From: Todiramphus chloris collaris
Taxonomy: Eukaryota > Chordata > Aves > Coraciiformes > Alcedinidae
Length of the DNA stretch: 64,000 nucleotides
Assembly (NCBI GenBank): GCA_025345505.1
Contig: JANVCC010000076.1
Location: 11,668,547-11,732,546, forward strand
Direction of reading: 5' to 3'
A program made the translations under genes and the position numbers. This document shows, one piece after another, positions 12,201 through 22,890 of this stretch (position 1 is its first letter; each line of letters starts with the position of its first letter). Below the pieces are notes generated by a model, which saw only the letters and a program-made list of their open reading frames with translations, ran no database searches and had not been told where the DNA came from.

Positions 12201-15200
12201 GGTAGTCCTGGCTGGCAGGACCTTGTGAGCCCCTTTTTGTGCCCGCTCCTGCACTTAAATAGTCATGTTTTTAGCTGGACCAAGCAAATGATCCATCTGA
12301 AAGCGGTGTGGGATTTTTCCTTTTCCTAGGTTAATTTTCAGTACACAGATGTGGCTGGCCATCTAGAAAGAAGTGTTAGCACAGGCACCAGGGAGAGAAA
12401 AGAAACACCTGGTCCGAGGCAGGGCAGCATTACCCTTTCTCGTGGTAAGGTTGGGTAGGACTGGCTGGAGTTAATCATGAAACCACACCCCATGGGAATC
12501 TTTTCAGGTTGCAAATAAGAAGAAATGTGCTTATCTCTCTCGTAACTTTCAGTGTCTACTCTGGGAAGATTTCCTGAACAGGCAGGTCTTGTTTGATAGC
12601 CAGATTGCACCTCATGTTAAACATCCTTTTTTTTTACCATATTGTGGCTAATCTATGGGTACCTCCTTCACCCTTGATAAACATTCTCTGTATATGCTAT
12701 TTTTAGGTTATCCATTGATAACGTAGAAGCAGAGCTCCACTCGCTGTCTTTCAAGGCAAGATCTGTTAAAGACAGCATTCGGCGAGACCCAAAACTCTTT
12801 CACCAGATGGAAAGCTTTCTCCAGGTTTGTAGGATATCCATGCTAACGTATTAGTATTGCCTGAATACAGGAGCATTCCTCAGCTGAATGTAATTTGTGT
12901 GGACATGTTAATAAACAGAAACATTGTTTTAATATGTCTACCCAATCAGTTGTACAAAGGTGTTCCAACTACATGCTATTTGTCAAGTAAGAGTGTTGGA
13001 AGGACTGTGTTTTTACAGGGAGGGATATGGAGCGTACATTGCCCAAGGCTTGTTAGGCAAGCGCGTTTAATGCCTCTGAAATGACTGATGAAGATCAGTG
13101 GTTAAAATATAAGGCAGTTTGGATCGGTCACTGGTTTTGTTCTCCACGTCTGCCCAAAATAAAGTATCTGCATGTTAAGTTATACTGGAGCATGTCAGTT
13201 TTAGCTAAGGCTGTGCTATGCATATGAACCCTGGTTGTTGAGTGACTGAAGAGGTATCATTAGAAGCTGGAAGGTTAAGGGACTGTTTTCTCTATTAATT
13301 TACGCTTAGCACAGAGTGTATTATTCTGAGCCATACCATCACTTTTGTGTGGGTTCTCCTGTTGTTTTTTTTCAGTACTGCAGTGATTTTATATATGTGA
13401 ATGCACATAGCACTTAACATCGAAGCAGGGTTCTTGGTATTTTCTGAGTACGTGGTGGTGCCTGGAGGAATATGTATTATACTTCAATTAAATGATTTTT
13501 CTGTTTCATGCTGTAGATAATTATTAAAAGTGAGAAAGCAGGTGTTGATCTGGAACTTAACTTGCCCTGATTTCCAACTCGCAAATGTAGGCAATAGTCC
13601 CTGCATTTTTTTGGGAGATGAGAAGTTGATGAAGAAAGGGGTGGGTTAAGATTGAAATACCTGTCCTCATTCACTCTGAATTGTTGGCATTTATCCATTG
13701 CACCCAGACTCTTTAATGTTATGTTCTAACATGTTTGGGATTTTTTTTTTTTTTTTTAATTTAATAGCTGGTTTTATATAACACTACAACCTTGTTTAGG
13801 CCACATTCCAAACAAAATGTTGGGGGGAAAAAAAATCATTTTACAAATGCATACCTTACATAAACACTTCCGGTTTTTGTTTCTAAATTACAGGTGATAA
13901 CCAGGCTGATTTAAAAGTCAGCTTTCATTATCTCATCCTTGTGAATAAATTACTGAAATATGTGGGAGGACCTAATTTTCCATGTATGCTTTTATCAATT
14001 GTCCTGTTTATCTTCAATCCAGCTTTTGATTGGGTACTTTTTTTGGTTGGGTTTTTGGGGTTTGTTTTTTTAAGACTACCAAATAAGATTTATTCCTACC
14101 CTACTGGCATAGTTTGTCAAGTAACCGACAGCAGTCTAGGCTTAAATGTGGCTCCAGTTGCCTATTCTCACCCTCGTGCTGCAGTATCAGAAGTTGTAGG
14201 TGATCATGAGTTGGTGTCAGAGAACAGATTTGTTTGAAAATTAACATTTCTTCCCAGGTTACTTTGAACCACATACGGTCTCAGATCTGGGATTGTGCAA
14301 GAGTGGGAGAGAAGGGCTGGTGATGCAGATAGGGAGGACAGAGGCAACTGCTGAGAGTGTTTTAAGCAGTTCTGCTGCTCAAAGTCTAACCCATTTGTAA
14401 AGTCTAAGTGCTTCTCTTCCTCCTGAATCTTTTTCCACTAATCTACTCCAACCCTGTCTCTATAGCTCTGCACTTAACGATTCAAAGTGCTACTTTATGG
14501 GGAAGGTTTTTGGGTGTCTTAAAATATACATGTTTTCAGTGGTTCCTTACCTTTCTGGTATGAAAACCTTTTTTATTTTGGTCTAGGGTCAACGAGTTGA
14601 TTCTGTGGTGTATATCCAAGAATTTATGCACATGTTGTTTTGGGAAAAGTGAGGAGAAGAATTAATCCATTTATGCTTTGGGAAAGTAAGGCATGTGGAG
14701 CTTCCAAGGGACTCACAGCTTTTTTGCCTGTGTTCTAGCAGCCATTGATTTTACTCATCTGAAAATTAAAGTTGTGAGTTTGTTTAGGGGCTTTTGAACC
14801 TTTGCCTGGTTTGTACTCTAGTCACTAGCATTTACATTTTGATTGATCCATTTTCTCTGACTTTCCTTACTTGCTGAAATGACACGTTTCCTATTGTTAA
14901 TAGGAGTTCTCCTTCAAAGTGTTAATCTCCTTGGTTCTGTAACAGCCCCTAGGTTGGAACATGAATTTCCTAAGTTCCTAATATATACATGACCTGTTGT
15001 GACTTTAATTTCTCTATCTGGTTCACGCCATGTATGTTTTTTGCTACAGTTTGCTGTAAGACACCTAAAGGAGCTTGAACACCAGAAACGAGAATTACAA
15101 AAGGAGGGAAATGCTCTCATTGACTTTTTCTGTGAAGACAAAGAAACAATGAAGTTAGATGAATGTTTCCAGATATTTAGGGACTTCTGCGTAAGATTCA

Positions 15201-18200
15201 ACAAGGCTGTTAAGGTAAGAGCTCTGAGTAAGATTCTCATGCATTTTAAATAGATAGTGGCTCACATGAATTAGGTGTTTTTTTTCTGATTAAGGGACAT
15301 TTTATATCTTGTGGTATTTGATATATTTGCTCAAATGGCTACAGCAGACTGCCCTCTGATAAGCTTTCCTTGATAGGAGCCAGATGGGAGATGGTTATTC
15401 TGCCCAGCTCTGTGTGCAGTCCCGCTGCTCTGCATCTTCTGCTGCAGGTGGACTAGACCATTGAGATGATACGTCAGAGTAGGCTATTGGCCTGCTGTTA
15501 AGTGGGCTCCTTCCTCTTCTTCCGGTGAGGAGGTTGGTGATTGCTAAGGTGAGCAGTGAGACAGACTGCACAGGCTTCCTGACTAGTGCTTACTGTTCAG
15601 GCCTTGGACTTGTAATGTTAGGTCACTGGAAAAGGCTGTGAGATGTGGCATCCCATTACATTGGCATACCAGCCTAAATCAGTGATAGCTCAGGCTCTCC
15701 ACTGCCCTCTTTCATGTGACTAGACACACTTTGCCAGGTAAAGGAAAGGCTGTGTATTCTACTTTGTACTCTCAAATGCTTTTTGTGAGTTAAAATGCAA
15801 GAAATTAAGTGGACCTAGATTAACAAGTACCTCATCCCCAGTGTGACCCTTCATTTGCGAAGTGCCCTGAATTGGTCCCAAATAATTAAAGTAGTATATT
15901 AAGTTGAAGGAGCAGTATCAATGTTGGCTACAGTTTTTGTTCAGCAAAGTCTGCCTATTGGTACAAATATTTTTTTTAGACCTTATAAATAGTGTGAATT
16001 AGACGGATCCACACTGTTCTTTATTTTTCTACCTTAGGAAATCTTCATTTGAGACAGCCCTTTGTACAAGAGCTTTAGTTCAGAGAAGAGAGAACACTCT
16101 TGATTTGTAGCAAGCAGACAGGATGTTCAGCTAACACGCCTGTTGTACCATTAGCTTACCCGAGACAGCCTGTAGTTACGCGTGTGTGTGAGGATTTGTC
16201 GTGGAGGCACCCACAAAACAGATGGCAATAGCTACCCAAAATGTGAATTTATTACAATCAGGAATTGCCCAGCACTCTGGCAGACCAAAGTAAATTACAG
16301 GTTCAGATGTCAGGTGGGAATATATTACTGCAGAACGAATTTCTGAGTTTTAGGAATATTCTTTTTAGAAAGATGAGCCAAAATGTTCACTGATGAAGGG
16401 GAACATCTCCCACTCAAGGATACCCAGAAAGGGGATCACTCAAGGATCTAGCCAAAAGGAATATTCACTCACCAGAGGAGGGGTGAGGACTCGCTCGATC
16501 CTAGGAAGTTTCCTTGGGTGGCATCCCAATCCAAGAGGAGGGTCCCCTGACTGCAAACCTACTTGCTCTTAGGAAACAATGCAAAATTGACTCTTTGCTC
16601 CATTTATACCCTAGTCAAGTCTGAACTGTGGTCATCCTAGAGTTGAGGGCAAGGGCACAACAAAGGCAAAGTAATCAAGTTTTAATGGCTGTGAGGCCCC
16701 AGTCTTTGGCAAGCCCTGGTTGTTGTCGAGCCTTTGTCCAGGCGGCTGCAACTGCCCCAACATTATACAAATATATAAAACCAAGTTATGGTAACCTTTG
16801 CATTCTAGTGGGAGGTGACTTCATGCATATATGTTCAATTATTTGGAATTTGGGATTTAATTCATATTCATGTGTTGCAAGTGGTTGTGAGATAGCTATT
16901 ATTTTGAGGTCCAATGGAGCTCTTCCTTCCTTTCTCTGTAGTAAGTAGTTGCACTCTAAAAACAACAAATGAGTCTCTTATTTGCAAATATTGATATCTG
17001 TTTACTAGGTATTTTGTGGGGCTTAACCTCTGTCCCTACAAAATTAACAAAACAATTCAGAATCAAGATTGCAGTTCTGACAAATTAATGTGATGTGTGG
17101 ATAGCACAGCCAGCAGTCAAAAGAGATGGCTTCTACTGCAGTGGCATGTACCTCATATGCTAAAACATTTTTCACAACTTTTAAAGATGTCTGTATGTGC
17201 TTAAAATAGTTTTTTTTTTTTAGTTGTGAAGAAAATCTCCTGAAACATGTTTTGGTAGAGATTAAAATGTTCTGTGTCTAATATGGAATATGATAATAGC
17301 ATCTACAACTATTTTTAACCATTTCTCTTTACAGTGGGATATTTAAAGTTGAGCTTTAGCATTTGGCAAGAATTCATTATGTAATCCTATACCTGTTAAA
17401 GAAAGCTTCCTGTCACAGACATTTTTCCTGAAATGCAAGTTGTTGTTTTGGGTTTTTTTTTCCTTTTAGCTGTTCAGGTTTCTTAGATCTCTAATGCGTC
17501 TTGTCTTTCAGAGCACAGTGTAGTCTCAAATCCACTTTAAGAGGTGTAGATTAACCAATTCATCAAAAAGAGCTTCAGTATTAGGATTTTGTTTACTGAA
17601 GGCTTTCAGGTGACTTCTAGTTGTGCAGCTCTTCTGTTGTCACAACAATGGGAAGATCAAACTAAACAGTGCTTCAGACAAATATAGGTGTGGGTTGGTT
17701 GGTTTTGTCTTTTTTTTGTTTTTTTAAAACATTACTCAGAACAGATTTAACAACATGCTGGAAAACTATGTAATTTTTGCATCCTCTGTCAAGGCTAGCT
17801 TCCCCCTTCTTTCTTTTGCTACAGTTTTATGGGCTCTAGAAAACAAGGTTCTGCATTTCAGAAAATAACATGGAGAGTTCAACTGAAAGCTCAGCTCCAT
17901 TAAATCTGAAACCTAGAGGTGACAGTTAGAATGTTGATATTCATAGTAATGCACTGATAATTATTGTAGTAAAAAGATATTACTGCGTTGTCTTTAAAAC
18001 ACAAACTACCTCTTTCTGTGGCTTCCTGAACCAAAACCCCCCAGCCTAGCTGCGAAAATCTCCAGCCTGCCCTGGACTACTTCTTTGCAATAGTTGCCAG
18101 TTTTTGAAGCCAACAGTGAAATGAGATGCAAAGCTGGAGTCAGGCATTGATTAACGATCCTTGAGTGGCGTCAGTTGATGCCTCAGTAATGATCGTGAGG

Positions 18201-20848
18201 CACTGTGTAAACTTTTCTGTTTGCTTTCCTATGCAATTAAATAATGTCTTTCCCTAATTTCCAGTCAGTAATGTTCAAGTCAGAGGTAACTAGCACCCTG
18301 TAGAAACAGCATTTGCTGAGGAACAATTGCTGTTGTAATAAGGGAGGACAGAAGGAACACGTTGGCTGTGCACTCGTCAGACAAGTTTGTCTTAAATTAT
18401 GAATGTAGCAAGCAGGTAGAGTTCTACTCACCTGATAAAAATGCCAACTTTAAAGTTAGTGGGGTCTTGAAGTTCTCCATCTTATAGCAGGAACTCTTTT
18501 GCCATATTTGACATTTGCTGGTGTTTGATAGGCCATGTTCTTGGTCTCTGCAGGGACTTGTGCATTTTTTCCTTATGCTGACCAGACTGATGTGTCACCA
18601 GCATTAGTTACGCAGGGAACTGCTCTTCATATGGTTCATGGTTGCAGGCTGTGGTTGCCATGGTGATTTCCTGTGCGTATATGTTGGGGACTGGGGGAGG
18701 GTGATAGCAGTCAGTGCTAACTTCAGTGGGAAGAAATAAAGAGAAAGGTAAAGGAGTGTGCCTCGTTCTCTTGCCTCCAAGACATGTATATATGCTTTTC
18801 CTCATCAGGAAAACAGGGAACGAGAGATCCAGGAACTCCATAATCTGCAAAGGCGAAAGGAGCTGGAGGACAAACGTCGATCCTGGGCAGCTGGAGAGCT
18901 TGGAAGCTTTGGGCGAAGCAGCAGCGAAAATGATGTGGAGATGTTGGCTAAAAAAGGACTTGAAGAATTCCTTCCCTTCTGGCAGCAGAGACCTCAAAGC
19001 CCTTCGTACAGAAACCCTAATTCTAGACGCTCTCGCCTTTCTTTGGGGATTACTGCAGACAGGGAGTTGCAGAGTTTCCTGGAAATCTCAAAAGACGAGG
19101 ATCCAAACAAGTTTAACAGCCTTCCCCGTGCAAACACCCGGCAAGCAAGACCAAATGTAGCCTGGACCGAATCCAAAGAAACGAGAGATCTCAACTTAAA
19201 TACCTTGCACTTACACCAACAGCCTGAAACCAAAGTGAAAAGTGGTGGCCTACTGCAGGTGCCTCCAGCTCAGCCCAGTTACTTCCGTGACTCAGCCGGT
19301 CCTGGTGCCCATTACTCACAGAGAAGCACTGACTACAACACGCACACCTCCAATGTGTCTTGTGAGGAGTCCACAGATATAAATGCACTGGCCCTTGCAA
19401 TTGAGGAGCATGAACTTGTTAAAGGATTACGTAAATTTGATATTCAAGGGGCAAGACCTGCAGAGGATGCACCTTTAGTATATTTAGAGGATGCTGGTGG
19501 AACAGATTTGGAGACTCTAGATGACCTAAGCTTTCATTCCCTTAGCACTGCCGATGATGACCTGCCTCCAGCTTGCAGAAGTTCCAGAGAGGCCCATGAC
19601 CATAAAGCCAGGGCTGTGGGTTGCAAGAATGAAGCTTCAGAGCCCAGCAGCAACAGCCCCACGTCTATGGATACAAGTGTTTCGGCAAGTAGGGAAGACG
19701 GGCCAGTGTTCTACGTGTCAGATACGACGACTGATTGTTCTTTGACACTGGACTCTGAAGAGGGAAATGATTTTAAATCATCAGGCAATGAAACAAGAAA
19801 TGAGGCTGGCAAAGCACGCGCTTCTGGCAGTGATGCTCAGTACAGGGCTAGAACGTTCTTCTCAAACCTGAATTCTGATTCTGCCAAGGATCTGTCTCAT
19901 CACACTTCTGCAAATGATGATGCCAATAACAAGCACACCGTTCCTAAAGAAAAGCCCATAAAAAATAAAGACCCAGCAGGACCAAAAAGAAACTCTCTAA
20001 AAGACAGATCTCCAAGCTCCTCCAAATCCAGTGGCACTCGCCCTAGCCACACTGCTTCTTCCAGACCTGTAAGAACTTTGAATGCCTCTGAGAATGAAAG
20101 TATGAGGAAAGTGGTGCCTATTTCTCGATCAAACAGAGCGCCAAGCAGCGTGAAAAAACCAGAAGCCAAGCCAGCACTTCGTGAAGCCAGCACGGTGGAA
20201 AGTCGCCTGTCTCATCGCAGCTCTGTCCGAGGCACAACAGACACACTGCCAAGAAGTCCTTACAGGCACAGCATGTCAGTAGAAGAGCCAAAGTTACAAA
20301 GGGGCACGGTCACCTCAAGCAGTGCTCATTTTGAGAGGGACAGAGTCTCTCTCAAGAAGCCAAGCTCTAAACCTGTTAGAAGTAATGTCAAATCAAAGAC
20401 AGATGAAACCAAAATGTGTCGCTCCAGTGTAAAACCCCAGACCCCTACAGATGACACCAAGGTTGCCATAGTCACCGTTCCCAAAACGCCATCTGCTGTC
20501 CCAAACTTCGCAAGGAATACAGTGGCTTCTTCTTCAAAGCGTGCGAAAGTGGATCTATCCAGCTCGTCCAGACCTCCACCCATCACAAGGTCTGTGTCCC
20601 AGAGGTTGCCTAAAGTGAAGCCAGCAGCAACCTCTGATGACCCGAGTCCAAAGGAGAACAGTGTGAGTACCTTGAAGAGAGCAAATAGTGCCAGAGTGGT
20701 TGGAAGAAGTATCCTGCAGGGAGAAGCTGTCGTCACTAAAGCAGAGCCTGCACCAAAGGAGCAGGGAGCCGTGGAAAAGGCCTCTCTGAAACTGAAAGAT
20801 GCAAACCGGACCACAATTGGTAAAATACTGAAGCCATTACTGAAATAA
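6158..20848 (+). CDS. FHDC1: FH2 domain-containing protein 1 (formin INF1), 3' part of gene, eight coding exons
   Basis: Formin family protein. The FH2 domain nucleates and elongates actin filaments, and the long C-terminal tail of mammalian FHDC1/INF1 binds microtubules, so the protein links the two filament systems in the cytoplasm. Exons at 6158-6243, 6329-6429, 9104-9174, 9277-9384, 10263-10333, 12707-12824, 15050-15214 and 18809-20848 sum to 2760 nt, which is 919 codons plus TAA. All junctions are AG/GT and keep one frame. Diagnostic FH2 residues are [16 protein letters not shown] and [16 protein letters not shown]. The fragment matches human FHDC1 as I remember it, from VKKLKAF to the C-terminal [13 protein letters not shown]. 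Human FHDC1 has about 1,143 residues, so roughly the first 220 (start, proline-rich FH1-like part, N-terminal FH2) are upstream of the window. No disabling change is seen. Identity is from recall of the family, not from a search, but the match is extensive. Confidence 0.97.
6329..6429 (+). CDS. FHDC1: FHDC1 coding exon b, FH2 domain
   Basis: The acceptor is cgctccag at 6321-6328 and the donor is aaag|gtaatt. The exon reads [18 protein letters not shown]... and ends with one base of a Glu codon. The IEAMVL segment is a well-conserved FHDC1 helix of the FH2 core. Confidence 0.95.
6430..9103 (+). other. FHDC1 intron, 2.7 kb
   Basis: The intron starts gtaatt and ends ccttacag before the ELMTCEE exon. 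Short open frames inside it have no recognisable domain or splice pair. I saw no transposon ends or tandem array. Confidence 0.8.
9104..9174 (+). CDS. FHDC1: FHDC1 coding exon c, FH2 domain
   Basis: The acceptor is ttccttacag and the donor is gcg|gtaagt, close to consensus. The exon reads [17 protein letters not shown] and then AGNIMNA, the first half of the conserved FH2 GN-x-MN motif. The following intron is only 102 bp. Confidence 0.96.
9277..9384 (+). CDS. FHDC1: FHDC1 coding exon d, FH2 core motif
   Basis: The acceptor is tctttttag at 9276. The exon encodes [28 protein letters not shown] and LLHFVAL, the most conserved stretch of FH2 domains. The donor is ctg|gtatag, which is weak: no A at -2 and no G at +5. 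Reading through the donor gives one residue and then a stop at 9388-9390. Confidence 0.95.
10263..10333 (+). CDS. FHDC1: FHDC1 coding exon e, FH2 domain
   Basis: The acceptor is gtttgtttcag at 10262 and the donor is cag|gtaagt, essentially consensus. The exon reads [20 protein letters not shown] and then EAA, with a split Arg codon (AG|G) completed by the next exon. Confidence 0.95.
10334..12706 (+). other. FHDC1 intron, 2.4 kb
   Basis: The intron runs from gtaagt to ctatttttag. It holds one short tandem repeat (11733-11795, listed separately). I saw nothing else that can be named. Confidence 0.8.
11733..11795. repeat. 21-bp tandem repeat, three copies
   Basis: Three head-to-tail copies of a 21-bp unit beginning gctgtcaccatcccctgcca. 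The third copy has one substitution (ctacc for ctgcc). It lies in an FHDC1 intron. A 21-base window of the same array recurs exactly at 48421-48441. Confidence 0.93.
12707..12824 (+). CDS. FHDC1: FHDC1 coding exon f, FH2 domain
   Basis: The acceptor is ctatttttag and the donor is cag|gtttgt. The exon reads [20 protein letters not shown], then KDSIRRDP and HQMESFLQ, a charged helical part of the FH2 lasso-to-post C-terminal half. It leaves phase 0. Confidence 0.94.
12825..15049 (+). other. FHDC1 intron, 2.2 kb
   Basis: The intron runs from gtttgt to ttgctacag. It contains T-rich low-complexity runs near 13740 and 14040. I saw no gene or mobile element. Confidence 0.8.
15050..15214 (+). CDS. 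FHDC1: FHDC1 coding exon g, end of FH2 core
   Basis: The acceptor is ttttttgctacag and the donor is aag|gtaaga. The exon encodes [20 protein letters not shown], followed by [18 protein letters not shown] and [13 protein letters not shown]. This is the highly conserved C-terminal FH2 block (fygEd...eff..f..F...f..A). Confidence 0.96.
15215..18808 (+). other. FHDC1 last intron, 3.6 kb, carrying an antisense LTR candidate
   Basis: The intron runs from gtaaga to cctcatcag. It contains the 844-bp LTR candidate at 16197-17040. The remainder is AT-rich with T runs near 17210, 17450 and 17710 and no recognised gene. Confidence 0.8.
16197..17040 (-). mobile_element. Endogenous retrovirus solo LTR candidate, antisense in FHDC1 intron
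   Basis: The + strand begins TGTCGTGG and ends CCCTACA, so the element is TG...CA bounded. In minus orientation there is a TATA box (gggtataaatgg) near 16605 and an AATAAA polyadenylation signal near 16247. Both are in the order expected for an LTR reading from 17040 to 16197. The flanking pentamers are ggatt (left) and aaatt (right), a possible decayed target-site duplication matching at 3 of 5 bases. No gag, pol or env sequence adjoins it, so it would be a solo LTR. The family assignment is open. Confidence 0.6.
18809..20848 (+). CDS. FHDC1: FHDC1 terminal coding exon, end of FH2 plus disordered microtubule-binding tail
   Basis: The acceptor is ttttcctcatcag. The exon gives 679 residues and then TAA at 20846-20848. 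It opens with a charged helix ([20 protein letters not shown]) that closes FH2, then [20 protein letters not shown], which is very close to human. The remainder is a Ser-, Lys- and Arg-rich tail without a folded domain. Blocks that look conserved include SRRSRLSLG (about 19020), [18 protein letters not shown] (about 19400), [19 protein letters not shown] (about 19710), [17 protein letters not shown] (about 19980), [20 protein letters not shown] (about 20070), [18 protein letters not shown] (about 20508) and the extreme C-terminus [13 protein letters not shown]. In mammals the C-terminal region of this tail binds microtubules. That the bird protein does the same is inferred. Confidence 0.97.
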   Translation, partial: ENREREIQELHNLQRRKELEDKRRSWAAGELGSFGRSSSENDVEMLAKKGLEEFLPFWQQRPQSPSYRNPNSRRSRLSLGITADRELQSFLEISKDEDPNKFNSLPRANTRQARPNVAWTESKETRDLNLNTLHLHQQPETKVKSGGLLQVPPAQPSYFRDSAGPGAHYSQRSTDYNTHTSNVSCEESTDINALALAIEEHELVKGLRKFDIQGARPAEDAPLVYLEDAGGTDLETLDDLSFHSLSTADDDLPPACRSSREAHDHKARAVGCKNEASEPSSNSPTSMDTSVSASREDGPVFYVSDTTTDCSLTLDSEEGNDFKSSGNETRNEAGKARASGSDAQYRARTFFSNLNSDSAKDLSHHTSANDDANNKHTVPKEKPIKNKDPAGPKRNSLKDRSPSSSKSSGTRPSHTASSRPVRTLNASENESMRKVVPISRSNRAPSSVKKPEAKPALREASTVESRLSHRSSVRGTTDTLPRSPYRHSMSVEEPKLQRGTVTSSSAHFERDRVSLKKPSSKPVRSNVKSKTDETKMCRSSVKPQTPTDDTKVAIVTVPKTPSAVPNFARNTVASSSKRAKVDLSSSSRPPPITRSVSQRLPKVKPAATSDDPSPKENSVSTLKRANSARVVGRSILQGEAVVTKAEPAPKEQGAVEKASLKLKDANRTTIGKILKPLLK

Positions 20849-21191
20849 GGGAGAGGGGTTTTTTTTGAATCTTGGAATGTGAACACTTGTTCAAGCACTG
20901 GATGCCTGTGTGGTGAAATTCCTTGAAACAGGAACATTGCCGATAAGCCACGTCGTGTGCTTGGTAAAGTACGGCGCGCCGTTGGGGAAGGGCAAGTAGT
21001 TGTGTTCTGGTCTAAATCCTTTTCTATGAGTTTGAATGTATTTGAAGCCACTGTGATGGAATGCGAGTGTAACGGCAAATCTTTGCGTGTTTGTTGGTAC
21101 AGAAGGTCACCAAAAGCCAAGAAGTTTTAATAAGTTAAACTACGAGATGAAATGCTTTGTGACAGAGAACATGGATAAAGGCCAGTTTTTG

Positions 21192-21199
21192 TGTACATA
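21192..21199 (+). promoter_or_regulatory. Pumilio-response-like element in FHDC1 3' UTR
   Basis: TGTACATA matches the UGUANAUA consensus of Pumilio proteins and lies about 340 nt past the stop codon, on the transcript strand. An 8-mer match can occur by chance. Confidence 0.4.
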
Positions 21200-21999
21200 A
21201 GATTCTTCCTAAGACTCCTGCCTTTGTGCTGGTTGGTTCCTTATTTGATGTCAAAGTCAATCCTGTGGAACAGTACTGAAAAGGAACTTAGGTGATTGTG
21301 CTTTCCATTGCTTTCAATTCCTTGGATCCAGGAACTCTTTTTGCTTGTTGTCCATTGCTGGCAATTGGACAGACTGGGAACTGCTGGCCAAAAAATAGTA
21401 AAATGAGATGTTTGCTATTTGTGGCTGTCTTTAACCTCACTGAAGAATTTATAGCATGTTTTATGGACGTGTACGTGTGTCTGGAGAAGGCTTTCTGCTG
21501 GGCAGGAGGCTCATTCTGCAACAATGCGGCAGCATCGTCACGCGTGCCCAAGTAGGTATGGCTGGGGGCTGTGCCTGTTGGAAGGGCCGTCTGTAGTCAC
21601 TGGGATGATGACTACTCCTGACTTGTTTCGGTCACAAGCAAACTTGCCAGCTTTTGGTCATACAGAAGTGCCATATATTTATGATACGTATCAAGGATGG
21701 TTGCAGTTCAGCTCTTGAAGGATGCGATGTAGTGGCGAGCACTTTCTTACCATTCCACGTTTCCACTGGTTTATCTACTACCAAATTACTTGAATGTTGC
21801 AATGGCTCTGATTGAGCCATTAGTTTCCCTGCCTCCTCCTCCTTCTCTCCCTCTCGTTGTCAACATGAGTATTTAGCATGAAACACAGAGCTTATGCATG
21901 ACAATGTTTTTGTAGACTTCTTTGGTTGCTTCAAATGTGGTTTTTAATGTTGAAAGACTAAAGGATGAATTAAGCTAGTATTTGATAAGCTTTTTACAA

Positions 22000-22005
22000 A
22001 ATAAA
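22000..22005 (+). terminator. FHDC1: Proximal polyadenylation signal AATAAA
   Basis: AATAAA about 1.15 kb after the FHDC1 stop, followed within 15 nt by a T-run (ctctttttttt) that could serve as the downstream element. It would give a short 3' UTR. Confidence 0.5.
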
Positions 22006-22658
22006 AACACCTCTTTTTTTTCCTGCAGACACAAATTTTCACTCCTGTCAGACTAAGGTACATAGAATGAGGGAAAACTTGTTCAGCATGCTGTGCATCT
22101 TCTCAAGAGAAATGTATGTAGGTGGGGAAACAGATCACTGTTTTAAGCATCTTCTTTAAAGAGTTGCCTTTTTATTCACTTAGGAATGAAGCCTCATTTA
22201 AGAATAAAATTTAAAAAAAAGAAAATTTAAAAACTTGAAGAAAAAATAAAAAGGGGGGGGGAAATCTCTTTGGACAAGTGGCATTGACCTACTAGTGGTA
22301 GATCTGTTTGTCTGCTCCATCCCTCAGTACTGGCAGAGCGTAATTCAGTGAGAATGAGCCATTGAATTGCTCGCATGCTTCTCATGGGCTAGTATCAGGG
22401 ACAGCTAGCTTTGTGTTTTGGATTGGGCAAGCAGCCTCTAGCTTTTCCCACGTGCTGGCAGATCTTGATGCAGACGTCATACCCAAACACCATGAAGTAT
22501 TGCACAGGGCCTCTTGTTTTGAGTCTGCCCCACAGGGAGAATTTATATGGCCTGCTTTTCGGTAAGGGTGAGTTTTTGCTTGAAACACTATAAGCTTTTT
22601 GGATACTACCTCCCTTGTGGGTTAGATACAAAAACATCTTCCTTCTTATTTGTACCTG

Positions 22659-22690
22659 TGTGTATGCATACACATCTGCAAGAGCAGATG
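22659..22690. other. Perfect 16-bp palindrome followed by a 7-bp-stem hairpin
   Basis: TGTGTATGCATACACA (22659-22674) is a perfect palindrome. Overlapping its end, catctgc (22673-22679) pairs with gcagatg (22684-22690) around a 4-nt loop. Both lie in the presumed FHDC1 3' UTR upstream of the 22864 polyadenylation signal. Confidence 0.7.
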
Positions 22691-22863
22691 ATTGACTTTT
22701 TTCCTTTTTTAAAAAAAAACAACAAAAAAATTTATTGGTAGCAAGCTTGAAAGATAATTTAAATGTGTTTGGAATATGTAAATAAATTTCTATAAATCCA
22801 TGTAAAAGAAAACTGAATGTATTTAATGGAACATTTATACATTTCGGAGTAACTCGGTAGTTT

Positions 22864-22869
22864 AATAAA
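22864..22869 (+). terminator. FHDC1: Likely main polyadenylation signal AATAAA
   Basis: AATAAA in tttaataaag, followed by the GT-rich stretch tgttgggtatgaggtttgt 10-30 nt downstream, the best signal plus downstream element in the region. It gives a 3' UTR of about 2.0 kb. Confidence 0.6.
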
Positions 22870-22890
22870 GTTCCCATTTGTTGGGTATGA

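Larger units (their letters stand above)
20849..22890 (+). other. FHDC1: FHDC1 3' untranslated region (extent estimated)
   Basis: This region follows the stop codon, shows no splice signals or coding potential, and is AT-rich with A-runs at 22200-22260 and 22710-22730. It holds a Pumilio-type TGTACATA (21192-21199). The end is placed just past the AATAAA at 22864, which has GT-rich sequence downstream. An earlier end near 22020 or a later one near 23310 is possible. Confidence 0.7.

Noticed and set aside
18714..19160. 148-residue + strand frame overlapping the start of the last FHDC1 exon
   Set aside because: Out-of-frame shadow of the true exon; the FHDC1 frame is clearly the coding one.
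20326..21120. 264-residue antisense open frame opposite the end of FHDC1
   Set aside because: It mirrors the codon pattern of the real coding exon on the other strand and runs into the 3' UTR. It has no own promoter or domain.
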